Below, piece by piece: positions 1 through 7,771 of a DNA stretch of 64,000 nt. Origin of the DNA: Aliicoccus persicus. GTDB taxonomy: Bacteria; Bacillota; Bacilli; Staphylococcales; Salinicoccaceae. Numbering within the stretch: position 1 is the stretch's first letter; every line of letters starts with the position of its first letter. Both the position numbers and the translations under genes were made by a program. Below the pieces are notes generated by a model. It was not told the DNA's origin. It was given only the letters and a program-made list of their open reading frames with translations, and ran no database searches. Where the stretch lies: contig NZ_FOIT01000001.1 of NCBI RefSeq assembly GCF_900110815.1, positions 562,167-626,166 on the forward strand, written 5' to 3'.

Positions 1-20
1 ACACTAGACGTTAACTTTTT

Positions 21-48
21 GTCTATTTACGGTAGACCCTAAATAGAC
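21..48. promoter_or_regulatory. Inverted repeat, candidate resolvase binding site
   Basis: Two perfect 9-base arms (GTCTATTTA and TAAATAGAC) flank a 10-base centre, just upstream of the resolvase promoter. Serine resolvases bind palindromic res subsites of about 28 bases next to their own gene, so this is a candidate subsite. The assignment rests on position and symmetry only. Confidence 0.5.
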
Positions 49-60
49 ATTATATATGTA

Positions 61-89
61 TTGATATGCTTAGCTTTACGCTGTATGAT
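61..89 (+). promoter_or_regulatory. Sigma-A promoter of the resolvase gene
   Basis: TTGATA at 61-66, a 17-base spacer and TATGAT at 84-89 give a near-consensus vegetative promoter ending about 40 bases before the resolvase ATG. It sits immediately downstream of the palindrome at 21-48, so bound resolvase could repress its own gene. Confidence 0.6.
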
Positions 90-127
90 TAGGGTGTAAA
101 TTAAGTGTTAGAAAAAAGAATGATTTA

Positions 128-595
128 ATGAAAGTTGCATATGCTCGTGTTTCTACACTGGATCAGAATCTCAATAGGCAAATTGAAATGTTTAAAAAAT
201 TTGGTGCAGAAAAAATATTTACAGAAAAACTTTCAGGAAAGAATATATCTGACAGGATTGTTTTTCAAGAAGCTATGAGTTTTATTCGTGAGGGCGATCA
301 ATTTATTGTAGAAGCGATTGATCGTTTGGGAAGAAATTATGATGAGATTATTCAAACTGTCAATTTCCTCAAACAGAAAAATGTACAGTTGATTATTACC
401 AGTTTACCGATTATGGCTGAAGCGATTGGAAATCCCCTGCTTGATAAGTTTATTAAAGATTTAATTGTTCAGATTCTAGCCATGATTGCTGACCAGGAAA
501 GAACAGAATCTAAAAGAAGGCAGGCACAAGGTATAGCAATTGCAAAACAAAAAAGAGTTTATAAAGGCAGACCTATACTATACTCACCTAACTAG
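128..595 (+). CDS. Serine resolvase/invertase, C-terminally truncated
   Basis: This 155-residue protein has the N-terminal catalytic domain of the resolvase/invertase family: YARVST with the nucleophilic serine near residue 9, the DRLGR motif near residues 65-69, and the long E-helix ending in an RRQAQGI stretch. Complete relatives of the staphylococcal Tn552/Bin type are about 180-200 residues and continue after GRPxxY with a helix-turn-helix DNA-binding domain. Here the frame stops four residues after GRP, so that domain is missing. The stop lies at the junction with a truncated comC copy. The protein may fold but probably cannot bind its site normally. It is a relic of a plasmid or transposon insertion. 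Confidence 0.85.
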   Translation: MKVAYARVSTLDQNLNRQIEMFKKFGAEKIFTEKLSGKNISDRIVFQEAMSFIREGDQFIVEAIDRLGRNYDEIIQTVNFLKQKNVQLIITSLPIMAEAIGNPLLDKFIKDLIVQILAMIADQERTESKRRQAQGIAIAKQKRVYKGRPILYSPN

Positions 596-924
596 GATAC
601 TATGTTTATCGGGTCCAAGAAGATAATCAGCAGGTAGTACATCAAAAAATCATCAAACTGTAATTGAAAAATAACTGGTAATAAGAATAATAAAGCAAGT
701 AGGATCTCACATGCTAAATAAATCACGGGTATCCGTTCCTTACAAGAATTACATTTACCTCGCTGATATAAATAACTGATTATCGGTATCAGCTCGAACC
801 AACTCAATTTTCTCTCACAGTTGTTACATTCACTTCTTCGTGTTAGAATTTTTGAATCATTAGAATGAACAAGCGTATACATAAAGGAAGCAAAAATACT
901 TCCAACTATCCCTAACAAAAACAT
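592..924 (-). pseudogene. Truncated second copy of prepilin peptidase comC
   Basis: The 110-residue product matches the first ~105 residues of the intact ComC encoded at 3975-4691, with roughly four in five residues the same, including the two CxxC zinc-binding pairs. Homology ends after the sequence YYLLIIFL and the frame stops a few residues later at the junction with the resolvase. Both catalytic aspartates of the peptidase (in the GLYDYE and GYGD regions of the full copy) are absent, so it cannot cleave prepilins. Similarity to the intact copy continues about 80 bases upstream of the start codon, so promoter and ribosome-binding region were copied too. The divergence argues for an old duplication or import of a foreign allele. 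Confidence 0.85.
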
Positions 925-1017
925 AATAGCCCCCTCTCAAAGTGAACTATATTTTATGTCGTTGCTAAAGTAAAAAAGCAATATTGTAAATATTGTGCTT
1001 AATTTCATACAAATTTG

Positions 1018-2700
1018 TTAATACATCAAAAAAGGGGCTGGGACAAAAGCTCTAAAGAAATAAGAGAACTGGCTTTGAAATCTTGATTCTAAGATTTCAA
1101 AGCCAGTTTTTGTTAGTTTGAGCAAAATATCTACAGAGTGCCGGGTCAGTTTTCTCAAGTTCACTGCCATTAAGGCAATGCCGAGCTCGTTACGCACCGA
1201 CTGATGCCCGCGAACCGACATCCGAGTGAACCCCAAATTCGCCTTCAAGTTTCCAAAAGTGGTTTCGACATCAATTTTACGTTGCGCATATCGATGACGA
1301 CCTTCTGGACTTGAAAGCGTCTGCTTCACCTGAGCTTTAAAATACGCCAGGTTCATATTTTTGTGAATTTGTTTGGGTCGATCGGATTCAGATGATTTAC
1401 ACAATGTCATTAACGGACAGCCCTGACACCCTTCACATTCATAGATTTTGATGACCCGTTGATACCCATATTTATCTGTGCGTGTGCTGTGTCGTTTTAA
1501 AGGTAACCGGCGTTCGTTTGGACACACATAATAATCATCAATTTCGTTATATCCCCAATGGTCTGGGTGCATCTCATTCTCGAGATATTTCTTTTTCTGT
1601 TCCTTGTGGTAAGTATGATAAGGGATTAATGGCTGACGTTCATATTTATCGATGACACACTCATAGTTGGATTCACTACCGTATCCAGCATCTGCGACAA
1701 TATATTCCGGTAAGTGTTGGAACGTGTGTTGCATTGTATAGAGAAACGGATCCAGTGTCCGGGTATCCGTTGGATTCCAAAAGATATCATAACCTAAGAC
1801 ATACTGATGGTTCGTGGCAATTTGTAGATTATAACCCGCTTTCAACTGACCATTCTGCATGTGATCATCCTTCATCCGCATGAAGGTCGCATCCGTATCT
1901 GTTTTAGAATAACTATTCCGTTCTCCCATCAGTGAGCGTTGGGTTTGATAGTTGAGACGTCGGTCCAAGTAGTCTTTCATGGCTTTCTTAGATTGACGAA
2001 TCTCTGAGCGTGCCGAGCGAGTGGCTTTTCGAGTGGGCATATCTTCAGTCCCGTTAATCTGTTCAGTCAGTTCAGTGTCAATATCATCTAATTGCCTATG
2101 AATGTGTGCCAATTCTGATGCCGTCAAGGGCGCATCTGATTCTCGAATCATTTCCGGAATCACTTCTGATTCGACGAGTGCTTCATATTTTGCTTTAGAC
2201 TTTTCCAGTAATGCCGATTCATGCCGATCGATATTTTTTATAAAGACAAAGGTATACTTGTTGGCACTCGCTTCAATTTTAGTGCCATCTATAAATATCG
2301 CATCTGAGTCAATTAAACCATTGGACTCTAGCTGGGTTCTAAATTGAATGAATGCAGATTGAAGCAGTGCCGCCATCTTGGGGTGCACACGAAATCGATT
2401 GATGGTTCGGTACGATGGCGTCTGCTCTTGAGCTAACCATCGCATTCGAATACTATCATGAAGTAAGGCTTCGATTTTACGACCGGAAAAAGTCGATTGG
2501 CTGTAAGCGCAGAGTAAGATTTTCAGCATCATTTTGGGATGATAAGAAGATGCGCCTTGAGACTGTCTAAAGCCTTCAAATATCGCTTCTGGCATACTCT
2601 CGACCAGTGTATGTATGGCTTTCGATATATCGTTATCTGGAATTAGGACTTCTGTTTCCAGTGGTAGTGTGATTTGGTTCATGTTATAATGTTTATACAT
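1018..2700 (-). CDS. IS1182-family transposase
   Basis: This 560-residue protein catalyses movement of the surrounding IS. It matches IS1182/IS1272 transposases over its length: the SYRTINRFR region near residues 95-105, the IDGTKIEA segment with a catalytic aspartate near residue 137, a DAGYGSE segment with the second aspartate, a zinc-finger-like CxxC insertion (CEGCQGCPL), and a conserved VETTFGNLKANLGF segment with the catalytic glutamate. The ATG at 2700 has GAGG seven bases upstream. The frame is intact. It runs through the terminal repeat, which encodes FVPAP, and stops in flanking DNA at 1018, so the last residues come from the host sequence. Confidence 0.9.
   Translation of the reverse strand: MYKHYNMNQITLPLETEVLIPDNDISKAIHTLVESMPEAIFEGFRQSQGASSYHPKMMLKILLCAYSQSTFSGRKIEALLHDSIRMRWLAQEQTPSYRTINRFRVHPKMAALLQSAFIQFRTQLESNGLIDSDAIFIDGTKIEASANKYTFVFIKNIDRHESALLEKSKAKYEALVESEVIPEMIRESDAPLTASELAHIHRQLDDIDTELTEQINGTEDMPTRKATRSARSEIRQSKKAMKDYLDRRLNYQTQRSLMGERNSYSKTDTDATFMRMKDDHMQNGQLKAGYNLQIATNHQYVLGYDIFWNPTDTRTLDPFLYTMQHTFQHLPEYIVADAGYGSESNYECVIDKYERQPLIPYHTYHKEQKKKYLENEMHPDHWGYNEIDDYYVCPNERRLPLKRHSTRTDKYGYQRVIKIYECEGCQGCPLMTLCKSSESDRPKQIHKNMNLAYFKAQVKQTLSSPEGRHRYAQRKIDVETTFGNLKANLGFTRMSVRGHQSVRNELGIALMAVNLRKLTRHSVDILLKLTKTGFEILESRFQSQFSYFFRAFVPAPFLMY
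1068..1107 (+). terminator. Perfect hairpin inside the 3' end of the transposase gene
   Basis: Two perfect 17-base arms (1068-1084 and 1091-1107) surround a 6-base loop and are followed by a T-run on the plus strand. It would stop plus-strand transcripts entering the IS from outside, which would be antisense to the transposase. It lies within the coding region, so the last part of the protein is constrained by a palindrome. Confidence 0.7.
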
Positions 2701-2785
2701 AAGATTCCTCTTTTCCTTTGGTTGTGGTGACTATATTGTATCTGAGGATCTTATTTTTTTGTAGATAAATTAGGGATTTAATATA

Positions 2786-2871
2786 AAAAAGCGCACTTGA
2801 CTTCTTGGGGAGTAGCGTCTGCGTGAGACTACAGGCTCACGCGACGCCCCAGAAAAGCAAGTGCGCTTTTT
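2786..2871. terminator. Bidirectional hairpin upstream of the IS1182 transposase
   Basis: Arms AAAAAGCGCACTTG (2786-2799) and CAAGTGCGCTTTTT (2858-2871) enclose two nested inverted repeats (GCGTGAG with CTCACGC, and TGGGG with CCCCA). With A-runs and T-runs at its edges it can terminate in both directions. It would shield the transposase from transcription arriving from radC. Confidence 0.75.
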
Positions 2872-2921
2872 GATTTAGAGAAAGGACTTATGTCCCAGCC
2901 CCAATTTTATCTAACTTATGA

Positions 2922-3284
2922 TTACCAGTCAGAACTATAAAATAAATCGTACCGGTTATAGTCAATAAACTTGGCATGATATAAATCCTTGCTGCACCGG
3001 TGGATAAATGAGAAATATAAATCATCATATTCATAATAGCCAAAAAATGGTCCATAAAATACTGGTAGTAGCACATTCGCTTTTTCTGGATTATTACGTA
3101 TTTTGTTTAGGTTATCAGTTAAATCAGAGAGAATATCTGATGTAATTTGTACTCTACCACAATTGAGGATGTCATGATTTTTCACAAAGTAACCTTGCAA
3201 TGCATTGAATTTTCTATAATAACTATACTCTATTACTTCTTCAGTGACTTTATCCTTTAAATAAAAGTAAGCATCTAATCCCAT
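2922..3284 (-). CDS. Small protein of a phage-associated family of unknown function
   Basis: The 120-residue product starts with MGLDAYFY and has a YYRKFNALQGYFVKN segment, a central NCGRVQIT segment and a late FFGYYEYDDLY segment. This layout resembles a family of unnamed phage and host proteins that begin MGLDMYL and carry a WRK-N-H-FV core. No function is known to me. A GGGGGCG ribosome-binding site precedes the ATG, and the gene follows radC by 10 bases, so it is the third gene of the comC-radC operon. No signal peptide or membrane segment is seen. The IS1182 copy lies 20 bases past its stop codon. Confidence 0.6.
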   Translation of the reverse strand: MGLDAYFYLKDKVTEEVIEYSYYRKFNALQGYFVKNHDILNCGRVQITSDILSDLTDNLNKIRNNPEKANVLLPVFYGPFFGYYEYDDLYFSFIHRCSKDLYHAKFIDYNRYDLFYSSDW

Positions 3285-3294
3285 CTTACGCCCC

Positions 3295-3978
3295 CTATTT
3301 GATATAACTCATCTCTTTTAAACTGACAAACTTCCCTGCTCCTATAACGATATGATCTAGAAAATCTATTCCAAGAATCTCACTACATTCAATTAAACGT
3401 TCTGTCACTTCAATATCTTGTTGAGAGGGCGTAGGATCACCACTCGGATGATTATGAACACATACGATAGCAGCAGCACTTCTCTTCACCGCTTCCTTAA
3501 ATATTTCCCGAGGATGAACGATCGAAGCATTGAGGGAACCAATGAACATCGTCTGTTGATGTATCACTTGATTTTTAGTCGAGAGAAACAGAACCACGAA
3601 ATGCTCTTGTTGATAATATCGCATTTTTTCCATTAAAAAATTTGAGACATCTTCCGGACTCTTAATATAGTAGTATTCTTCAGAATTGTGCGTATGCATG
3701 CGAATCGCTAATTCTACAACTGCTAAAATAGATATCGCTTTTGCTTCACCAATTCCTTTAATATTCGTAAGCTCTTGGAATGTTATATCTCTAAGATCTC
3801 TAATAGACTTCAAGTCTTTAATAATACTATTCGCCAGAGCTATACTTGATTCATTCTTGCTCCCAGTATTTATTAAAATAGCGAGCAGCTCTTTATTCGT
3901 AAGATTTTCCGCACCATAAGTTAACAGTCTCTCTCTTGGTTTATCTGATGGGTGAAATTCTTTAATCATCAAGGTCAT
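3295..3978 (-). CDS. radC: RadC-family protein with JAB/MPN metalloprotease-like domain
   Basis: The 227-residue protein is a full-length RadC. Residues 1-75 hold the helix-hairpin-helix region (ELTNIKGIGEAKA). Residues 105-227 form the JAB1/MPN-like domain with the metal-binding HNHPSGDPTPSQQD motif and a downstream aspartate in GIDFLDHIVIG. RadC was once thought to act in DNA repair; its real role is unclear, and many relatives are linked to competence or mobile elements. The ATG overlaps the comC stop codon (CTATGA), with GGAGGG just upstream, so translation of the two is coupled. The comC-radC order is the normal one for staphylococci. Confidence 0.95.
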   Translation of the reverse strand: MTLMIKEFHPSDKPRERLLTYGAENLTNKELLAILINTGSKNESSIALANSIIKDLKSIRDLRDITFQELTNIKGIGEAKAISILAVVELAIRMHTHNSEEYYYIKSPEDVSNFLMEKMRYYQQEHFVVLFLSTKNQVIHQQTMFIGSLNASIVHPREIFKEAVKRSAAAIVCVHNHPSGDPTPSQQDIEVTERLIECSEILGIDFLDHIVIGAGKFVSLKEMSYIK

Positions 3979-4691
3979 AGAAGCCCTCCAAAATAAATTT
4001 TGTTTAAATCCTCATAAATCAAAAAGGTAAGAATAACAGAAGTAGCAATAAATGGAGCGAGTGGTACTTTTTCTTGTACCATTTTTTTATAAAGCGAGAG
4101 TGTAAGAATAAACAATCCACCAATTATAAAAGTAAATAAAAAAGTGTAAAGAATGAAATTTACTGGAGTCAATAAGGTTATGACTGAAAAGAGTTTTATA
4201 TCTCCATATCCAATTGAATTATTGAATAGAAAATAGATGATGTGAAAAATTGTAATGATTATCAGGTCAACTAATATCTCCACATGAGCGAAACCTGATA
4301 GCATCAGTCCACTAACTAATAATATTAATGACATATGATTAGGAATTGTATATGTTTCATAATCATATAATCCTATGGGTACCAGGAAGATGATTAACAA
4401 GTAATACAACAGAAAATCATCAAACTGTAATTGAAATATGACTGGTACTAAAAATAATAATCCAAGCAGGATCTCACATACCAAGTAAATTAGAGGTATT
4501 TGTTCCTTACAAGAATTACATTTACCTCGCTGACATAAATAACTTACGATAGGTATTAATTCGAACCATTTCAGTTTTCTCTCACAATGGTTACATTCGC
4601 TTCTTCGTGTCAAAATTTTTGAATCTTTAGAGTGAATCAATGTATACATAAAAGAAGCAAAAACACTACCAACAATCCCTAATATAACCAT
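3975..4691 (-). CDS. comC: Type IV prepilin-like peptidase/methylase
   Basis: This 238-residue polytopic membrane protein processes and methylates the prepilin-like ComG proteins of the DNA-uptake machine. The N-terminal part has paired CxxC motifs (CNHC and CNSC near residues 40-70) typical of the zinc-binding methylase region. The C-terminal A24 peptidase part has the two catalytic aspartates in GLYDYETYTIPN and GYGDIKLF. The ATG at 4691 is chosen over an upstream in-frame ATG at 4748 because a GGGGG ribosome-binding site precedes it and the N-terminus then matches the family. A divergent, truncated copy lies at 592-924. Confidence 0.93.
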   Translation of the reverse strand: MVILGIVGSVFASFMYTLIHSKDSKILTRRSECNHCERKLKWFELIPIVSYLCQRGKCNSCKEQIPLIYLVCEILLGLLFLVPVIFQLQFDDFLLYYLLIIFLVPIGLYDYETYTIPNHMSLILLVSGLMLSGFAHVEILVDLIIITIFHIIYFLFNNSIGYGDIKLFSVITLLTPVNFILYTFLFTFIIGGLFILTLSLYKKMVQEKVPLAPFIATSVILTFLIYEDLNKIYFGGLL

Positions 4692-4800
4692 AATAGCCCC
4701 CTTCCAAAGAGAACTATATTTTATGTCATCGCTAAAGTAAAAAAGCAAAATTTAAAATATTGTATTTAATTTCAAGCTATTTTAATGAAAAAGAAAAAAA

Positions 4801-4833
4801 CACTGACAATAAATACATAATTGTCAGCGTTTT
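4801..4833. terminator. Intrinsic terminator between comC and the CDF gene
   Basis: Arms CTGACAAT (4803-4810) and ATTGTCAG (4820-4827) are flanked by A-runs on the left and T-runs on the right, so it can work on both strands. It ends the transcript of the minus-strand CDF gene. Confidence 0.75.
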
Positions 4834-4912
4834 TGTCATAATCGTATGTTTTGAAACTTTTTCTGTTAAAAAAGTTAAATATATCAAATTTAGCTTTTAA
4901 AAATTTCATCAC

Positions 4913-5800
4913 CTAATAAGGATTCACATGCACGAACACTTCACTTACCTCTTCATACTTCCTCATCAATTCTGATCGCACAAACTCTGCGATGTCATGC
5001 CCCTCTTCTACTGTCAGCGTTTTTTTCACACCGATTTTCATATCAATGACTAGATACGATCCATGTGTTCTCGCATACAATGAATCGATTTGTATGACAC
5101 CATCAATCGCCTCAACCGTCTCGTAAAATTTCATAGATTCTTCTTTATCTAATATCAATTCTGCACTTAAACGTACTGAATCTTTTGCCAGTCCGTATCC
5201 GACATACATGATGATTGCTGCGATAAATGCACCTGCTATGACATCAAAGAAATGAAGATAAGGAATACCAAACTGTCCACCGATCATTGCAATTCCTACA
5301 CCAATCAAAGCAACGATCGATGAAATTGAATCTGAACGGTGATGCCATGCGTCTGCGATTAATGCGTCACTTTTAATTCTCCGACCAAGTCTTATCTTAT
5401 ACTGATAAAGTCCCTCTTTAACGACTATAGAAATTACGATAATAACAAGTGCAATAACTTTGGGTACTTGCGGTGCTTCATTAGCAAAAATTAATTGAAC
5501 AGAACTCACTAAGATTTCAATACCAATTACAATAAGCAATATCGCAACGATGAGTGCAGCTACGGACTCATATTTACCATGTCCATATGGATGATCATCA
5601 TCAGGTGGTTTGTTCGCTGCACGCACACCAAACAACACGACGAAAGAAGAAATTACATCACTGGCTGAATGGACAGCATCGGCAATTAAGGCTCTGGAGT
5701 TACCGACGATACCGCCCCAAAGCTTGATAATTGTTAATACTATATTGACTACAACACCAAGTGTTGTTGCGAACATGGCTTGTTTCGCTCTATTTGACAA
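4913..5800 (-). CDS. Cation diffusion facilitator (CDF) metal efflux protein
   Basis: This 295-residue protein exports divalent cations in exchange for protons across the cell membrane. It has six predicted membrane segments in residues 1-210, a metal site formed by HSASD in segment 2 and HHRSD in segment 5, the conserved HPYGHGKYE loop between segments 2 and 3, and a cytoplasmic ferredoxin-like domain (residues 215-295). An HxxxD plus HxxxD arrangement is the pattern usually tied to zinc transport in this family, though close Bacillus relatives export manganese. It is a single gene with its own terminator downstream. No metal-regulator site was recognised in front of it. Confidence 0.9.
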   Translation of the reverse strand: MSNRAKQAMFATTLGVVVNIVLTIIKLWGGIVGNSRALIADAVHSASDVISSFVVLFGVRAANKPPDDDHPYGHGKYESVAALIVAILLIVIGIEILVSSVQLIFANEAPQVPKVIALVIIVISIVVKEGLYQYKIRLGRRIKSDALIADAWHHRSDSISSIVALIGVGIAMIGGQFGIPYLHFFDVIAGAFIAAIIMYVGYGLAKDSVRLSAELILDKEESMKFYETVEAIDGVIQIDSLYARTHGSYLVIDMKIGVKKTLTVEEGHDIAEFVRSELMRKYEEVSEVFVHVNPY

Positions 5801-5910
5801 AATTTACACGACCTCTCAACAGTGACATTTCAATTTTGAATGCATTACTAATATATCAGAAATTAGGTTGTGAAGCTTGAGACATTAGTATTAAAGTATT
5901 TCAAAACAAA

Positions 5911-5937
5911 AACAACATTCCGATTAAGAATGTTGTT
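5911..5937 (-). terminator. Intrinsic terminator of the SDR gene
   Basis: Arms AACAACATTC (5911-5920) and GAATGTTGTT (5928-5937) form a 10-base stem. On the minus strand a T-rich run follows, 11 bases past the stop codon of the SDR gene. Confidence 0.75.
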
Positions 5938-5948
5938 TATAAATGTAA

Positions 5949-6761
5949 TTACGACTTAAGACTTGCCATTTTATTCGCAATAAATGCAGCAGCTCTCTTT
6001 GGACTGAATCGACTAAATCGATCTAAGAATGTCGCATCTTTACCAACTAATACACGATACTCTTCATTTTCCATTCCTTCAATAATGATTTTTGCTGCTT
6101 CACTTGCTGGTAATGGTTTGAAGTCACTTTTCTTAGCTTCGTCTTCTGCCGACTCACTTTTCCCTTCAAGTCCTGAGTTTGTACTAATATTTGTCTCAAT
6201 TGCTCCTGGAAAAACTACTGTTACTTTCACATTAGTTCCTGTGAGTTCAGAAGACAGTCCTTCAGTTAGCAATTTTACAGCTGCTTTAGATGCACCATAA
6301 ATAGATTGACCTGGTACTGGAAGAAAACCGCCCATACTTGAAATATTAACAATATGTGCTTCTCTTCTAGATTTTAAGCTCGGTAAAAATGCCTTAATGA
6401 AATACAGAGTTCCATAGAAATTTACATTCATGACCTGCTCAATTTTCTCAATATCCAGTTCTTCCACATTAACAAATGGTTGAATAATTCCAGCATTGTT
6501 GATGATCCCATCCACTTCATCAAACTCAGTTTTTAATTCTTCTGGTAATTTTAGAACAGCTTCTTTGTCTGTAATATTTAGAACTTTAGTATATAGCCTT
6601 TCTTCTTTTACAGGTGATAACGATGCCGTTTCTTTTAACGATTCTTCATTCAAATCGACAGCAACTACTTTTGCACCCATTTCTAGTAGTATTAATGTCA
6701 ATTCACGACCCATTCCAGATCCTGCACCTGTGACTAAAATTGTTTTACCGTTTACTTTCAT
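5949..6761 (-). CDS. Short-chain dehydrogenase/reductase (SDR)
   Basis: This 270-residue classical SDR is an NAD(P)-dependent oxidoreductase of unknown substrate. The Rossmann motif TGAGSGMG lies near residue 12, the NNAG motif near residue 88, the catalytic serine in NISSM and the YGASK catalytic pair near residues 155-160. The ATG at 6761 is preferred over the GTG nine bases upstream because AAAGGAG lies eight bases before it. The C-terminal end (ATFLDRFSRFSPKRAAAFIANKM) resembles SDRs acting on lipids or long-chain substrates, but that is weak evidence. The gene has its own terminator, and the 51-base hairpin array lies directly upstream. Confidence 0.88.
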   Translation of the reverse strand: MKVNGKTILVTGAGSGMGRELTLILLEMGAKVVAVDLNEESLKETASLSPVKEERLYTKVLNITDKEAVLKLPEELKTEFDEVDGIINNAGIIQPFVNVEELDIEKIEQVMNVNFYGTLYFIKAFLPSLKSRREAHIVNISSMGGFLPVPGQSIYGASKAAVKLLTEGLSSELTGTNVKVTVVFPGAIETNISTNSGLEGKSESAEDEAKKSDFKPLPASEAAKIIIEGMENEEYRVLVGKDATFLDRFSRFSPKRAAAFIANKMASLKS

Positions 6762-6870
6762 TTTTCTCACTCCTTTGTAAAAAGTTTAGTTTATAATATT
6801 ATACTTTATTTTTCTTTTGTCTATCTAAAATTTTTTCTAACTTTTTGAAAATCGGACTTAACAACAAACC

Positions 6871-7316
6871 GTGCTACTTCAGCTCCTGATTTAAGCACGA
6901 AGTAGCAGGTTAACCATAAACCTGCTACTTTACAACGATTTTTCACCCTGAAGTAGCAGGACAACCAAAAATCTGCTACTTCACGACTATTTTTGAGCTC
7001 GAAGTAGCAGGACAATCTAATCCGTGCTTACTCAACACAATTTTTGGACTCGAGTAAGCATGAAATCCGAAACCGTGCTTACTCAACATGATTTTTGAGC
7101 TCGAGTAAGCATGAAATCCGAAACCGTGCTTACTCAGCATGATTTTTGAGCTCGAGTAAGCACGAGATCCGGAACTGTGCTCACTCCAGCCAATTGTTGA
7201 GACTGAGTTACCACGAAACCAAAATCCATGGTAACTCATCCCGATTTTCGCACTCGAGTTACCACGAAACAAGAAACCGCACCAACTCAACACGATTTAC
7301 GGGTTTGAGTTAGCAC
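6871..7316. repeat. Array of nine 51-base hairpin units (type A)
   Basis: Nine units start at 6871, 6922, 6973, 7024, 7075, 7126, 7177, 7228 and 7279, exactly 51 bases apart. Each has a 10-base left arm, an 18-base loop centred on ATTTTT, a 10-base right arm starting at offset 28, and a 13-base linker. Stems switch sequence along the array: gctacttc/gaagtagc in units 1-3, tgcttactc/gagtaagca in 4-6, and ggtaactc/gagttacc in unit 8, with both arms changing together. Unit 7 pairs a left arm of one type with a right arm of the next. The array fills the interval between the DUF3221-like gene and the SDR gene. Reading frames in it are by-products of the 51-base (17-codon) period. Confidence 0.9.
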
Positions 7317-7337
7317 GGCACAACAATCTCTATTAAA

Positions 7338-7712
7338 TTAGTCTTCCTGCACTTCAAAATCCTCAGCAGTACTCTGTGTCGGGTAACTCTCAGCAATGGT
7401 CTTCACCCAGACAATGATCTCCGTACCGACTTCAATTTCTTCTATATCCTCTGTTATCGTCACACGATGGGCACCTGTTGCTTCTTCTAGCAACGCTTCG
7501 TCATCGAGTTCAAACACTTCATCCACTGAAAGTCCTTCAACCAATAAGACATTTTCTTCAGTCACTTCAGCCACTACACCTTCTAGTGTCGTCTGTAAGT
7601 CTTCTTCATCTCTCGGAGAAAATCCCAAAAACAAATAAAAGACGAGGAACAGTCCAAATGGGACACATGCAAGTATTAATAAGAAGACAATCGGGTTCTT
7701 TCTTTTCATCAT
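7338..7712 (-). CDS. Membrane-anchored DUF3221-like protein
   Basis: The 124-residue product begins with a positively charged start (MMKRK) and one hydrophobic segment at about residues 8-30, so it is probably anchored with its C-terminal part outside. The remainder is a small beta-rich domain ending in a VWVKTIAESYPTQ stretch, which resembles the ESYPxQ end of DUF3221/YobA proteins. Function is unknown. A second ATG three bases in has the better distance to the AGGTG site. It follows the SCO gene by about 60 bases on the same strand and may share its transcript. Confidence 0.65.
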   Translation of the reverse strand: MMKRKNPIVFLLILACVPFGLFLVFYLFLGFSPRDEEDLQTTLEGVVAEVTEENVLLVEGLSVDEVFELDDEALLEEATGAHRVTITEDIEEIEVGTEIIVWVKTIAESYPTQSTAEDFEVQED

Positions 7713-7771
7713 GTCACCTGCTTTTTAGTTTAAATACTAACTTAGTGCAAACGAATGATGCAAAATATCAA

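Larger units (their letters stand above)
1034..2902 (-). mobile_element. IS1182-family (IS1272-like) insertion sequence
   Basis: The element is bounded by terminal inverted repeats GGGGCTGGGACA at 1034-1045 and TGTCCCAGCCCC at 2891-2902, about 1.87 kb apart, enclosing one transposase gene. No clear target duplication flanks it, which is common for IS1272 relatives that insert at hairpins. It sits just downstream of the comC-radC-orf120 operon. A 17-base-arm hairpin near one end and a 14-base-arm hairpin near the other bracket the gene. Confidence 0.85.

Noticed and set aside
6821..7293. Two small proteins with repeated CYF or SKHGF motifs
   Set aside because: They are translations of the 51-base hairpin array (17 codons per unit) with no ribosome-binding site.
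6871..7316. CRISPR array
   Set aside because: The unit period is 51 bases, but units are palindromic hairpins with variable stems and no unique spacers; no cas genes are nearby.
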